Made by a program: the position numbers and the translations under genes
NCBI GenBank assembly: GCA_030671005.1
Contig: DAOVAN010000054.1
Coordinates: 1 to 9,832 of the forward strand
Direction of reading: 5' to 3'
Origin: Caldifarciminota bacterium
GTDB taxonomy: Bacteria; Hydrothermota; Tepidihabitantia; SM23-42
DNA length: 9,832 bases
Notes under the pieces: model-generated
Told to the model about the DNA's origin: nothing
The model's database searches: none
The model's input: only the letters and a program-made list of their open reading frames with translations
Shown: piece after piece, positions 1 to 6,939 of the stretch
Layout: every line of letters starts with the position of its first letter
How positions within the stretch are numbered: position 1 is the first letter of the stretch

Positions 1-117
1 CGCACATCATTTTCATTGAAAGGAAATGTAGGCATTATCAGATGGTATTTAGTCTTGAGGCACGTTTAATTAGACATGAGACCGCAGACCGATGGCGTGA
101 GGACGCGCGGCATCGTT
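1..117. other. Left edge, no recognised gene
   Basis: This is the stretch downstream of the acetyltransferase gene. Short open frames enter from the window edge on the plus strand: one stops at 67-69 and another near 126. Neither translation resembles a family I know, and open frames this short are expected by chance. The only structure noted is a hairpin at 90-115 followed by TTTT, listed separately. A plus-strand gene ending at 69 and converging on the acetyltransferase is possible but not supported. Confidence 0.4.
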
Positions 118-119
118 TT
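90..119 (+). terminator. Possible intrinsic terminator (plus strand)
   Basis: CGATGGCGTG at 90-99 can pair with CGCGGCATCG at 106-115 around a 6-nt loop. This gives 5 pairs, one G-G mismatch, then 4 pairs including a G-T. TTTT follows at 116-119. The T tract is on the plus-strand side only, so it would stop a plus-strand transcript entering from the left, not the acetyltransferase transcript. The tract is short and the stem imperfect, so this is a weak call. Confidence 0.25.
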
Positions 120-657
120 ACTTCTTGAATTCCTTTTTTAATAAACCAAGGGATATGATATTGTAGTATTTGCCATCCACGTAAATGGCTTCACGGATCA
201 AACCTTCTTGTTGGAAGCCGAGCTTTTCGAAGAATCTGATCGCCCGTTGGTTGGTCTCATAGGTCTCGAGCGTAATACGGTGCACGTTCTGTTCCGAGAA
301 AAGCCATTCCAGGACGATCGCGAGCGCATCTTGAGCGAGGTTTTTCCCGTGCGCGTTCTTGTCTCCGATGATCATGCGTAGCCACATGTTTCGGCTGGTT
401 CGGTCAATGATATTCAAACGGATGAAGCCGATGGGTTTCTCGGTCGACCGCTGCACGACCAGCAGATATATTTCGTCTTGCGAATCTTTCGCTACGTTGA
501 TATCGCTTTCTTCTTTGGTATAGGTGACGGGAATTTCGCCTAAGCGTGCACTTCTTCTGATATCAGGATCGTTGTGCCATTTCTGGATCAATGGCGCATC
601 GGATATTTCGACTGGTCGAAGATACACCTGTTTGCCGACGAGAAATGGATTGTTCAT
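118..657 (-). CDS. GNAT N-acetyltransferase, RimJ/RimL type
   Basis: The 179-residue product has the usual length and layout of the RimJ/RimL branch of the GNAT superfamily, which transfers an acetyl group from acetyl-CoA to an amine. The N-terminus (LVGKQVYLRPVEISDA) is the typical first strand and helix. The acetyl-CoA loop is NAHGKNLAQDAL near residues 101-112; the canonical form is GKGxA, so an Asn replaces the second Gly. The C-terminal NQRAIRFFEKLGFQQEG motif is strongly typical. No signal peptide or membrane segment is visible, so it should be cytosolic. The real substrate (protein N-terminus, sugar, polyamine or antibiotic) cannot be read from sequence. It lies 26 nt downstream of the DASS transporter gene on the same strand and is probably co-transcribed. 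No good Shine-Dalgarno sequence precedes the ATG. Confidence 0.88.
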   Translation of the reverse strand: MNNPFLVGKQVYLRPVEISDAPLIQKWHNDPDIRRSARLGEIPVTYTKEESDINVAKDSQDEIYLLVVQRSTEKPIGFIRLNIIDRTSRNMWLRMIIGDKNAHGKNLAQDALAIVLEWLFSEQNVHRITLETYETNQRAIRFFEKLGFQQEGLIREAIYVDGKYYNIISLGLLKKEFKK

Positions 658-683
658 GCTACATATCTCGAACTCATCTAGTA

Positions 684-2198
684 CTAGAAAGGCAGCGGCA
701 GTGTATTGATCTTCAGGATTGGAATCACGAGAAAATATACGACCAGCGTAATGATTATTGCCCCAATAATATTGAGGAAGAATCCTACGCGTGCCATATC
801 AGGGATTCTCAAGTATCCGCTACCAAAGATTATCGCGTTCGGTGGTGTGGCTACGGGTAGCATGAAGGCGCAGGATGCAGACATCGTTGCCGGTATCATC
901 AAAAGGAATGGGTGGACACGGGTGACAACAGCCAGTGCACCCAATACGGGCATCATCATCGTCGTCGTTGCCGTGTTGGATGTTACCTCGGTGAGAAAGG
1001 TCAGGAGAAGACATATACAAAGTATCATGATGATGGTTGGCACGCCGCAGAGGAATGAAAGCCTCTCCCCTATCCACTGGGCAAGACCCGAACTCTGAAA
1101 GCCCGCAGCCAGAGCAAAACCTCCGCCAAAGAGTAGTATAATGCCCCAGGGGATGCGTAGCGCCCATTCCCAGTTCAGGACGAACGTTCTATTCTTGAAA
1201 TCAACGGGAAGCAGGAATAGTAGTATTGCGCCGAATATTGCTACTGTAGAATCATGAACATACTTTTCAATACCGAGCAAGCTGGACCATCCTGGAACAG
1301 TAAGAAATCCAAGGTCAATATTGCGCCTGAATATCCAGGCGAGTGCAACAAGTACAAAAACGATGAGGGTGAGTCTCTCACCGCGTTTCATCACACCGAG
1401 TGCTCTTAGGTCGGCGTCGATCACATCTTTGCCGCCCGGAATCTTCTTGATCTTGGGAGGAACGGCAATACGCGTGAGATAAACCCAGGTGATAGGTAGA
1501 AAGATCAACACTAGTGGCAGACCTATCTTCAACCAATCGAGGAAACCAATTTCCGGGGCTTGGGGAAATAGCGACTTGAATATCCCGACAAAGACGATGT
1601 TGGGTGGTGTACCGACGAGCGTTGCGATGCCGCCGATGCTTGCCGAGTAGGCTATGCCGAGCATCAGGGCAATGCCAAAATTGAAACTGCCCGGTGCAGT
1701 TTTGATATCGAGTTTTTCTTTTTCTATCATGTTCGCGGCATGCATGATTACGGCGAGCCCGATCGGGAACATCATCATCGCTGTGGCGGTGTTCGAGATC
1801 CACATCGATAGGAACGCGGTGGCAATCATGAAGCCGAGTACTATCCTTCTTGGAGAGGTACCCAGAAACCTGACAATATGAAGTGCAATCCGCTTGTGTA
1901 AACCCCAGCGTTGCATCGCCATCGCAATGAAGAAACCGCCCATGAACAAGAATATATTCTGGTCGGCATAGCGTATTGATACATCCTTGGCCGGTAATAT
2001 CCCAAGAAGCGGGAAGAGAATCAGAGGTAGCAGTGCGGTGACCGGGATTGGAATGGCTTCGGTAATCCACCATGTCGCCATGAGCAGTGCGACGGCTGCC
2101 ATATTTTTCGCCTGTGTTGACAAACCAGAAAATGAAGGTGTTACGATGATTATTACAAAAAGCAGTATGCCGAGGCCAAGCCCGATTCTCTGACGCAT
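684..2198 (-). CDS. DASS/SLC13 family sodium:anion symporter
   Basis: The 504-residue, very hydrophobic protein belongs to the divalent anion:sodium symporter family (SLC13; includes bacterial VcINDY and the plant 2-oxoglutarate/malate translocator type). These import dicarboxylates, citrate or sulfate with sodium across the inner membrane. Both Na-binding SNT signatures are visible: ISNTATAMMMFPIG (SNT at about 135-137) and TSNTATTTMMMPVLG (SNT at about 407-409). The matching half-repeat loops, GIATLVGTPPN at 190-200 and LPVATPPNAIIFGSGYL at 447-463, are also intact. This internal repeat is what the family uses for transport, so the gene looks functional. Substrate is not decidable; TPPN in both halves fits either dicarboxylate or sulfate members. 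A promoter lies just upstream of the ATG. The acetyltransferase gene follows after 26 nt and the DMT gene precedes after a 45-nt gap. Confidence 0.95.
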   Translation of the reverse strand: MRQRIGLGLGILLFVIIIVTPSFSGLSTQAKNMAAVALLMATWWITEAIPIPVTALLPLILFPLLGILPAKDVSIRYADQNIFLFMGGFFIAMAMQRWGLHKRIALHIVRFLGTSPRRIVLGFMIATAFLSMWISNTATAMMMFPIGLAVIMHAANMIEKEKLDIKTAPGSFNFGIALMLGIAYSASIGGIATLVGTPPNIVFVGIFKSLFPQAPEIGFLDWLKIGLPLVLIFLPITWVYLTRIAVPPKIKKIPGGKDVIDADLRALGVMKRGERLTLIVFVLVALAWIFRRNIDLGFLTVPGWSSLLGIEKYVHDSTVAIFGAILLFLLPVDFKNRTFVLNWEWALRIPWGIILLFGGGFALAAGFQSSGLAQWIGERLSFLCGVPTIIMILCICLLLTFLTEVTSNTATTTMMMPVLGALAVVTRVHPFLLMIPATMSASCAFMLPVATPPNAIIFGSGYLRIPDMARVGFFLNIIGAIIITLVVYFLVIPILKINTLPLPF

Positions 2199-2207
2199 CT
2201 CATATTT

Positions 2208-2235
2208 ATTGTATTGATTATCCGAAGCGATTCAA
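2208..2235 (-). promoter_or_regulatory. Promoter of the DASS gene
   Basis: Reading the minus strand, TTGAAT (2230-2235) is followed by 16 bp and then TACAAT (2208-2213). Each box differs from consensus at one position. Only 9 nt separate the -10 box from the ATG ending at 2198, so a start about 7 nt past the -10 would leave a leader of roughly 2-3 nt. No Shine-Dalgarno sequence is present, which agrees with a near-leaderless mRNA. The site fills most of the gap after the DMT gene. Confidence 0.6.
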
Positions 2236-2243
2236 GTGAAATC

Positions 2244-3116
2244 TCAAAGGTTCTCTTTCCTGGAAAGGAAGTAGATGCCTCCGAAGAGAAATAGAATTCC
2301 AGTGAATTGCGTGACCGTTATATATTCGGTCAGCACAAAGACGCCCAATATGGTCGCGAAGAAAGGCGTGGAGAGTTCGATGGCCGAAACCTGTGCCGCT
2401 TTGATCAATTTTATCCCATGGTAATACAGAATCGTTCCGATGCCGATTATCACCCCTAACAGAATCTGGTAGACATTCGTAATTTCTATACCACCGGTAA
2501 GAATCATATAGGACACGAATATGATGGTAGCAAAGAAGAATCGATAAAATGCAATAATTGCGGCGGGTATCCCTTTCAGGTATTTCCGCGCAACAATTGC
2601 GGTCGTCGCCCAAGCGACGGTCGCTAAAAGCACATGGAGATCACCCACCGTGCCGATCCTCAATTGCACAAGATTTTCCAGGGTCCTGCTTGTTACTAAT
2701 AGCCCGGCGAGAATCATGAAGGCAATTCCCAGATAGTCAAATCTTGTTATCCTGTCGTCTTTGAGAAGAATGAACCCCAGGGCCACCACAAATATGGGTT
2801 GCATATGACCGATCAACACCGCGTTTATTACGGGTACCCTGGTCAACGCATAGATGTACATCAGATCTGCGAATAGCGTTGCAGCTAAGGAGAGATAAAT
2901 GAGCTTTGGTATGTATTCCCGGGGAACCAGTAGGCTCTTACGATTATTGAAAAATAAATATACGGCAATTGTGATTAGACTGAAGATCGACCTCGTCGCA
3001 AACGTGTTGAGAAAATCTGTTGTCTGGTACGACAACTTAGCCAGGATGGGCTCTATGGCCCACATCATGCTTGCGCCGAGTACCGCGAATACGCCGATCG
3101 TCTTCTTAGTCATCAT
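2244..3116 (-). CDS. EamA/DMT superfamily transporter
   Basis: The 290-residue protein has the length and ten-helix look of drug/metabolite transporters with two EamA repeats. The first runs from about residue 8 to 140 (AVLGASMMWAIEPILAKLSY, then PVINAVLIGHMQPIFVVALGFILLKDD). The second runs from about 155 to 287 (GDLHVLLATVAWATTAIVARKYLKG, then VSAIELSTPFFATILGVFVLTEYIT). The repeated pattern of a small-residue helix followed by an 'xxxPxFxxxLgxxxLxE' helix is diagnostic. Such proteins export or import small metabolites across the inner membrane; the substrate is unknown. The start is ATG at 3114-3116 (a second ATG precedes MTKK directly), with only a weak ribosome site. It is transcribed divergently from the YhfC-like gene across a 95-bp gap. 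The DASS gene follows after 45 nt. Confidence 0.9.
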   Translation of the reverse strand: MMTKKTIGVFAVLGASMMWAIEPILAKLSYQTTDFLNTFATRSIFSLITIAVYLFFNNRKSLLVPREYIPKLIYLSLAATLFADLMYIYALTRVPVINAVLIGHMQPIFVVALGFILLKDDRITRFDYLGIAFMILAGLLVTSRTLENLVQLRIGTVGDLHVLLATVAWATTAIVARKYLKGIPAAIIAFYRFFFATIIFVSYMILTGGIEITNVYQILLGVIIGIGTILYYHGIKLIKAAQVSAIELSTPFFATILGVFVLTEYITVTQFTGILFLFGGIYFLSRKENL

Positions 3117-3137
3117 GTTATTGTCCGGAGTATCATG

Positions 3138-3165
3138 AGTGTAATCGAATCAATGAACAAATCAA
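3138..3165 (-). promoter_or_regulatory. Possible promoter of the DMT transporter gene
   Basis: On the minus strand TTGATT (3160-3165), a 16-bp spacer and TACACT (3138-3143) lie 21 nt before the ATG. Each hexamer matches consensus at 4 of 6 positions, so the site is weak by itself. It is listed mainly because the spacer equals that of the five better promoters here. It would lie back to back with the plus-strand promoter at 3176-3203. Confidence 0.3.
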
Positions 3166-3175
3166 CTCTCTTCTG

Positions 3176-3203
3176 TTGACCGCATCACTTGTGGGTATAT
3201 AAT
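3176..3203 (+). promoter_or_regulatory. Promoter of the YhfC-like gene, leaderless
   Basis: TTGACC (3176-3181), a 16-bp spacer and a perfect TATAAT (3198-3203) precede the ATG at 3212 by only 8 nt. A transcript starting 7-9 nt after the -10 box would begin at 3210-3212, that is, at or within two bases of the start codon. No Shine-Dalgarno site could fit in the message. The close match to consensus makes the promoter itself convincing; the leaderless start is inference. Confidence 0.75.
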
Positions 3204-3211
3204 AAACACCT

Positions 3212-4360
3212 ATGAAGCGATCAATAATCATCATCCTTTCTCTTACCCTGATCAACCTGTCTGGGGTGCTCTGGGCTAGTACTCTACTAGAGTATAAGGG
3301 TCAAGAAAATCCCCAAGAGGATACTGCATACTACGAGTTTGATTTCGTATTGTCGGAAAACGGCAGCAGGATGCTCATGGACCTGACAGGTGATTTAGAG
3401 ACAGGAGAGCTGAATGTCTGGTTTGGTGGAGCCGGCTATGAGGTCATTGGTAACTACACGGGCGAGGCACGCTTTGATTTTGAGAAAGTCGTCTTCGGTC
3501 CCTTGAACAACACCGGCCCAGTCAAAGTGAAAATCACTTCGAGTAATGCTTCGGGGGAATGGCAGGTCTGTTTCCGTGAAATTACCAAGACCGGGTCATT
3601 GCTTTCTCTGCTCGTCTCGGGTTGTCTTGTGGTTTTGGTTACGCTTGTCATACTATTGTGGTGGAGAAGGAGTATCGAAGCGTCATGGAAGTGGCTGCTG
3701 CTCGGTGCCGGTGTATGGTTTGTGGGTGTTGTGTTCAAATTCATCGTAGCTATGATCGCCAACACACCAGTACTCGAGCTGCTGGAGTCATCTCTCGGAC
3801 ACACAGGATATCTAGCATTAGGTGCTACCTATGTTGGATTGCTGACCGGTGTCTTTGAAATCGGCATCACACTTGCTTTCGCCTTGGTGATTAGGGGCAT
3901 GTACAAAGATGCGGACCGTGCGTTGAGTATTGGTCTTGGTGCTGGTCTCGTTGAGGCGCTATTGATCGGATTCTCTTCGATAGGCAATTATCTCACGGTC
4001 GCTACTGGCGCGGCCAGCAGTGATGTGATCATGAACGCCCTGACCCAGGCAGTAGCAACGACACCACTCTTGTGGCTGGTGAGCCCGATTGAAAGAATCA
4101 TTGCAATTCTGTGCCATGTGTCTGCGAGAATACTGGTACTCTATGGGGTCATGCATCACAAATATCGCTATTTCTGGGCTGGATTTCTGATCCTGAGCGC
4201 GATCGATGTCCTCGCCGGGTATTTCCATTTGGCAGGGCTGATCAACAAGATATCCCTGTGGTGGATAGAATTAACGCTCTTACCCTTTGCTGCACTTAGC
4301 ATACCCATCATAATCTGGTGTTACCGGCACTGGCAAGACAGCGATATTTCTAGCGGCTAA
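3212..4360 (+). CDS. Exported-domain membrane protein, YhfC (DUF2324)-like
   Basis: The 382-residue product starts with a signal peptide (KR, then a hydrophobic stretch ending near LWAS, residues 3-23). A soluble, beta-rich, Gly/Asp-rich segment follows at about 25-125, then one membrane helix at about 129-150 and a WWRR stop, then six to seven further helices. The C-terminal part resembles the YhfC family of putative intramembrane metalloproteases. Matching pieces are GVFEIG (E216), GLGAGLVEALLIG (E248), PIERIIAILCH (E294, R295, H302) and LSAID (D332). In the family as I recall it, the second motif is GHGGxE and the last is HxxxD. Here Ala244 and Ser329 stand at the expected histidines, so proteolysis may be lost. 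The N-terminal exported domain is not recognised. The gene has its own promoter and no coding neighbour on its strand. The family call is from memory of motifs and is moderate. Confidence 0.6.
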   Translation: MKRSIIIILSLTLINLSGVLWASTLLEYKGQENPQEDTAYYEFDFVLSENGSRMLMDLTGDLETGELNVWFGGAGYEVIGNYTGEARFDFEKVVFGPLNNTGPVKVKITSSNASGEWQVCFREITKTGSLLSLLVSGCLVVLVTLVILLWWRRSIEASWKWLLLGAGVWFVGVVFKFIVAMIANTPVLELLESSLGHTGYLALGATYVGLLTGVFEIGITLAFALVIRGMYKDADRALSIGLGAGLVEALLIGFSSIGNYLTVATGAASSDVIMNALTQAVATTPLLWLVSPIERIIAILCHVSARILVLYGVMHHKYRYFWAGFLILSAIDVLAGYFHLAGLINKISLWWIELTLLPFAALSIPIIIWCYRHWQDSDISSG

Positions 4361-4800
4361 AAGCCCAAATCGTCACGGCCCGGGCCTATGGTCGTGCCAT
4401 TGATCAGGTCTTTGGCGTGCAGATAAAGACATCCAAAGAGAAGTTTCATGCACTTATAAGAGTAAGAAATACCTCGATGCAAGGAGAAGTCTGGCAGTTT
4501 TGCCTCGACGAGTAGGTCGGTCTCTGGCGTTACACGATACTTTAATCCCACACCTATAACGGTTGGTATTGCGGTGTTTTATGCAAATTCTTTACCTATA
4601 TTATCAACCTTCAAACCGAGGGATAGATTCTTGTATTCCGTGTAAATGCCTACTGTACCACACGACCCATACAGGGTCTGGTCATCAATCTTTTCTGTGA
4701 ATCCCTTTATAGCCCTGCTGACCCGGATTTTCGACCAAATGCGACACACAGGTCATACGGTCCGAACGAATTATTTCTGTTGTGCGTGGGAGATGGATTA
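4357..4800 (-). pseudogene. Decayed PorV/UPF0164-like outer-membrane protein gene
   Basis: Reading the minus strand gives a broken but coherent C-terminal part of a beta-barrel protein. In one frame NSFGPYDLCVAFGRKSGSAGL (about 4713-4775) ends at a stop. After a one-base frame change near 4710-4718 it resumes as AIKGFTEKIDDQTLYG, then YKNLSLGLKVDNIGKEFA. A TAA at 4579-4581 interrupts, and the same frame goes on with NTAIPTVIGVGLKYRV and LLVEAKLPDFSLHRGISYSY to a stop at 4357-4359. The order 'asDLalgfgrk, iKgfxexidd, nlslGlxvxNiG, xPtvxxvGlkY' is that of PorV/UPF0164-type proteins, which are about 300 or more residues long. The N-terminal half and start codon are absent. A further frame slip may lie near 4780. 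Its stop overlaps the stop of the convergent YhfC-like gene. A sequencing error could explain one lesion but not all of them. Confidence 0.65.
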
Positions 4801-4821
4801 TGTCTTCGGTAGCATTATGCA

Positions 4822-5364
4822 CTATGGAAGTAAGACCGCTGCGGCGATGACGGTTGTCCACAGCCCGTCTTTATCACCAATAGCAGTCTGTGTTATGTTC
4901 TTTGTATTCACTATTTCGGTGGATATCTTCCACAGCTCTTTTCTTTCATCATAACTGGTATCAGGGTCAAAGGGCACGCCCAGTGTCGTGGCTAGCATCT
5001 GAGCAGCCAGGTCTTCGGCCTTGTCTCCGGCTCTCAACTCGGTTTCGCCATACGAATGATACTCGGATAGGTATCCATACTGACTACGATCGCGAGGCAC
5101 AGCAACGCCAATCGACGCCGCAAGGAGTCGATGTGGTTCGTTGGCGCTTGATTCTGCCATCACGGCATGTACGATTTCTCCCGGTGACAGGCTCCTGATG
5201 CCCTTACTTCTTGAAAGTATTCTTGCACCCGGGGGTAGAATACTAGAGACGCGTACGATGTTGAAAGGCGCGATACCAGCATCTCTCAATGCTGCCTCAA
5301 AGCTCGTCAGTTTCTCTTTGTGCTTTCCGACGCCTTTTGTTAGAAATAGTCTCTCAGGTATCAT
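4822..5364 (-). CDS. pdaD: Pyruvoyl-dependent arginine decarboxylase
   Basis: The 180-residue product matches the PvlArgDC family in length and along its whole sequence. The enzyme turns arginine into agmatine and CO2, a step towards polyamines or part of acid and arginine metabolism, in the cytoplasm. It is made as a proenzyme that cuts itself between two serines and converts the second to the pyruvoyl cofactor. The site is visible as VRVSSILPPGARI with Ser40-Ser41. Other family marks are ASIGVAVPRDRSQYGYLSEYHSYGETE (cut here into ASIGVAVPRD, then QYGYLSEYHSYGE), LAAQMLATTLGVPFD and KDGLWTTVIAAAV. Glu101 in LSEYH probably corresponds to the catalytic acid (Glu109 in the Methanocaldococcus enzyme). 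The ATG at 5362-5364 is right because MIPERLFLTKG is the usual N-terminus. It starts only 9 nt past the tRNA-Ala, without a Shine-Dalgarno sequence. No agmatinase or agmatine deiminase gene is in the window. Confidence 0.95.
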   Translation of the reverse strand: MIPERLFLTKGVGKHKEKLTSFEAALRDAGIAPFNIVRVSSILPPGARILSRSKGIRSLSPGEIVHAVMAESSANEPHRLLAASIGVAVPRDRSQYGYLSEYHSYGETELRAGDKAEDLAAQMLATTLGVPFDPDTSYDERKELWKISTEIVNTKNITQTAIGDKDGLWTTVIAAAVLLP

Positions 5365-5373
5365 TGTGCTATA

Positions 5374-5446
5374 TGGAGCAGACCAGAGTCGAACTGGCGA
5401 CCTTCTCGCTGCGAACGAGACGCTCTCCCAACTGAGCTACTGCCCC
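5374..5446 (-). tRNA. tRNA-Ala (anticodon CGC)
   Basis: The 73-nt cloverleaf is complete. Acceptor GGGGCAG pairs with CTGCTCC (one G-T), the D-stem is GCTC/GAGC, the anticodon stem is TCTCG/CGAGA around the loop TTCGCAG, the variable loop has 5 nt, and the T-stem GCCAG/CTGGT encloses TTCGACT. The anticodon CGC reads alanine codon GCG. The discriminator is A; CCA is not encoded, because TAT follows, so a CCA-adding enzyme is needed. It lies between gmk (46 nt upstream) and pdaD (9 nt downstream) on the same strand, with its own consensus promoter. Confidence 0.95.
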
Positions 5447-5461
5447 TCATTTGCATGGGTG

Positions 5462-5489
5462 ATTATAACAAAATACTTTTTCATGTCAA
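5462..5489 (-). promoter_or_regulatory. Consensus promoter of tRNA-Ala (and probably pdaD)
   Basis: On the minus strand a perfect TTGACA (5484-5489), a 16-bp spacer and a perfect TATAAT (5462-5467) lie 15 nt before the mature tRNA 5' end. Transcription about 7 nt past the -10 would give an 8-nt leader for RNase P to remove. It sits in the 46-nt gap between gmk and the tRNA. With no terminator between tRNA and pdaD it probably drives both. Confidence 0.85.
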
Positions 5490-5492
5490 CAT

Positions 5493-6071
5493 TCATTCGG
5501 CGGATTGAAGGGCACCCAGCTCATTCGCGATGACGCCGAGTATCTCGGCTACTGTCTGGTCGAGGTTTTTATTCTCTATGACGTATCTGTAGTCATCCTT
5601 GTACTGCAATTCTTCGATGGCTTTTGCCAGCCGATGCTTTATTACCTCGTCCTGGTCTGTATCCCTTTTCTTGAGACGCCGCTCCAGCTCGGCAATGTCC
5701 GGGGGAATGATGTAAAAGAAGATACCGTCGCTATAGAGTTTCATGAGTTCTCGGGCTCCCTGTACGTCGACATCCATCAAAACGTTGTACCCACCCCGCA
5801 GCGTTTCTTCCAAAGATTTCTTCGGTGTGCCATATAAGTTGCCATACACCTCGGCATATTCTACAAACTGTCCCTGTTCAATCCATCGTTTGAATTCTTT
5901 GGTGGAGAGGAAAATGTATTCACGACCATTTTCCTCTACCTGACGCTTCGGTCTCGAGGTCGCCGACACCGAATAGCGTAAGTCTGAACGGTTAGCCAGG
6001 AGTTTTTCACAGATCGTGGTCTTACCGACACCCGAGGGGCCTGAGAGAACAACTATTCTGCCTTTATTCAA
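5493..6071 (-). CDS. gmk: Guanylate kinase
   Basis: The enzyme phosphorylates GMP (and dGMP) to GDP with ATP, an essential step of purine nucleotide supply in the cytoplasm. The 192 residues carry the P-loop GPSGVGKT at 11-18, the GMP-binding VSATSRPKRQVEENGREYIF region (about 34-53, shown here as SATSRPKR and NGREYIF), the YGTPKKSLEE segment, DVDVQGARELM, and the lid FYIIPPDIAELERRLKKRDTD (FYIIPP, LERRLKKR). Length is slightly shorter than the E. coli protein (207). The start is TTG at 6069-6071, overlapping the yicC stop by 8 nt, so it is probably translated by coupling; the site CAGGTG upstream is a weak ribosome site. The yicC-gmk order is common in bacteria, but the rpoZ gene that often follows is absent and a tRNA gene stands there instead. 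Confidence 0.96.
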   Translation of the reverse strand: MNKGRIVVLSGPSGVGKTTICEKLLANRSDLRYSVSATSRPKRQVEENGREYIFLSTKEFKRWIEQGQFVEYAEVYGNLYGTPKKSLEETLRGGYNVLMDVDVQGARELMKLYSDGIFFYIIPPDIAELERRLKKRDTDQDEVIKHRLAKAIEELQYKDDYRYVIENKNLDQTVAEILGVIANELGALQSAE

Positions 6072-6939
6072 GATTCTGCACCTGTTCCCTTATCTTCTCA
6101 ATTTCCTCTTTTGTGTGGATGACTGTTTTACTTATTTGCAGATAATTAGCCTTCACACTCAGCGTGTTCGCCTCACGTTGCATTTCTTGCAGGAGAAAAT
6201 TGAGTCTTCGACCGGGATGGTCTTCATTTCTCAGTGAATCCTTAAACAATAGTAGATGACTGCTGAGTCGCTTGCACTCTTCGGTGACATCGGTGCGTTC
6301 TGCGGTATAGAGTAATTCCTGGTATAGACGTTCTTCGCTCAGATTCTTTTGGAAGCCCTTAACAATCGATAACAGGTGTTTTTTGTAGTACTTGTTGCGT
6401 TCGGGAATGACCCGTTCAATATCACGCGCGTATTCTTCCATCTTCTTGACCGACTTCCTGATCTCTCGGGCAATATTATCGCCTTCCTTCTTTTTCATCT
6501 GCATGAGAGATTTGATAGATTTCTTCAAGATCGGCCTGAACGCCTTGTAAATATCCTTTGACACAAACTGAGGCTGGCTGAATTTGATCAATCCCGGGAT
6601 CGCTAATAGCGTATTGATATCGATATTGCCTTTTATGCGATAGCTGCTTCGCAACTCGCCGGCTAGCTTTAGATAGGCTTCGAGCAGGGCTTTGTCAACT
6701 TCGATCTTTGTGGGCATGATCTCACGGTCCTGTTGTATCACAACGACAATGTGCCCGCGCGTAATATTGGATTGGACATCGCGTCTGATCTCGGTTTCAA
6801 ATGGTAGCAAGCTGTTCGGGCACTTTATCGACACATCCAGAAACCGGTGATTATAAGACCTGATTTCGACATCGAATTTTATCAGCGGATCCTTTAGATC
6901 ACCACTCGACCGGCCGATGCCGGTCATGCTATATGCCAT
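6064..6939 (-). CDS. yicC: YicC/YloC family endoribonuclease
   Basis: The 291-residue protein matches the YicC family end to end (E. coli YicC is 287 aa). The N-terminal domain starts with MAYSMTGIGRSS, followed by EIRSYNHRFLDVSIKCP. The C-terminal DUF1732 domain holds RTDVTEECKRLSSHL, GRRLNFLLQEMQREANTL and KANYLQISKTVIHTKEEIEKIREQ, the most conserved part. YicC proteins are reported as endoribonucleases that act in RNA turnover in the cytoplasm; the true targets here are unknown. The middle (about 150-200) is Lys/Glu rich and helical. GGAGG, within the last codons of dtd, gives a good ribosome site 5 nt before the ATG, and the ATG directly abuts the dtd TAG. It overlaps gmk by 8 nt, so dtd, yicC and gmk are very probably one operon. 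Confidence 0.95.
   Translation of the reverse strand: MAYSMTGIGRSSGDLKDPLIKFDVEIRSYNHRFLDVSIKCPNSLLPFETEIRRDVQSNITRGHIVVVIQQDREIMPTKIEVDKALLEAYLKLAGELRSSYRIKGNIDINTLLAIPGLIKFSQPQFVSKDIYKAFRPILKKSIKSLMQMKKKEGDNIAREIRKSVKKMEEYARDIERVIPERNKYYKKHLLSIVKGFQKNLSEERLYQELLYTAERTDVTEECKRLSSHLLLFKDSLRNEDHPGRRLNFLLQEMQREANTLSVKANYLQISKTVIHTKEEIEKIREQVQNLE

Noticed and set aside
3..126. Plus-strand open frame entering from the window edge
   Set aside because: About 40 codons open by chance is common; the translation is Arg/His rich, resembles nothing known and runs into the acetyltransferase stop.
677..688. 12-bp palindrome TCTAGTACTAGA at the DASS stop codon
   Set aside because: A palindrome of this length is expected more than once by chance in 10 kb; no T tract and no promoter context.
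1378..2073. 231-codon open frame on the minus strand
   Set aside because: It lies entirely inside the DASS transporter gene in another frame; its translation is rich in Arg, His, Ser and Cys and has no family character. The overlapping frame has two intact SNT motifs.
4377..4386. GGCCCGGGCC as a terminator for the convergent genes
   Set aside because: It is self-complementary without a loop and no T run follows on either strand.
4646..4954. 102-codon plus-strand frame opposite the relic and pdaD
   Set aside because: It crosses the pdaD 3' end on the opposite strand, and its translation has no recognisable motif, whereas the minus strand shows PorV-like and PvlArgDC sequence.
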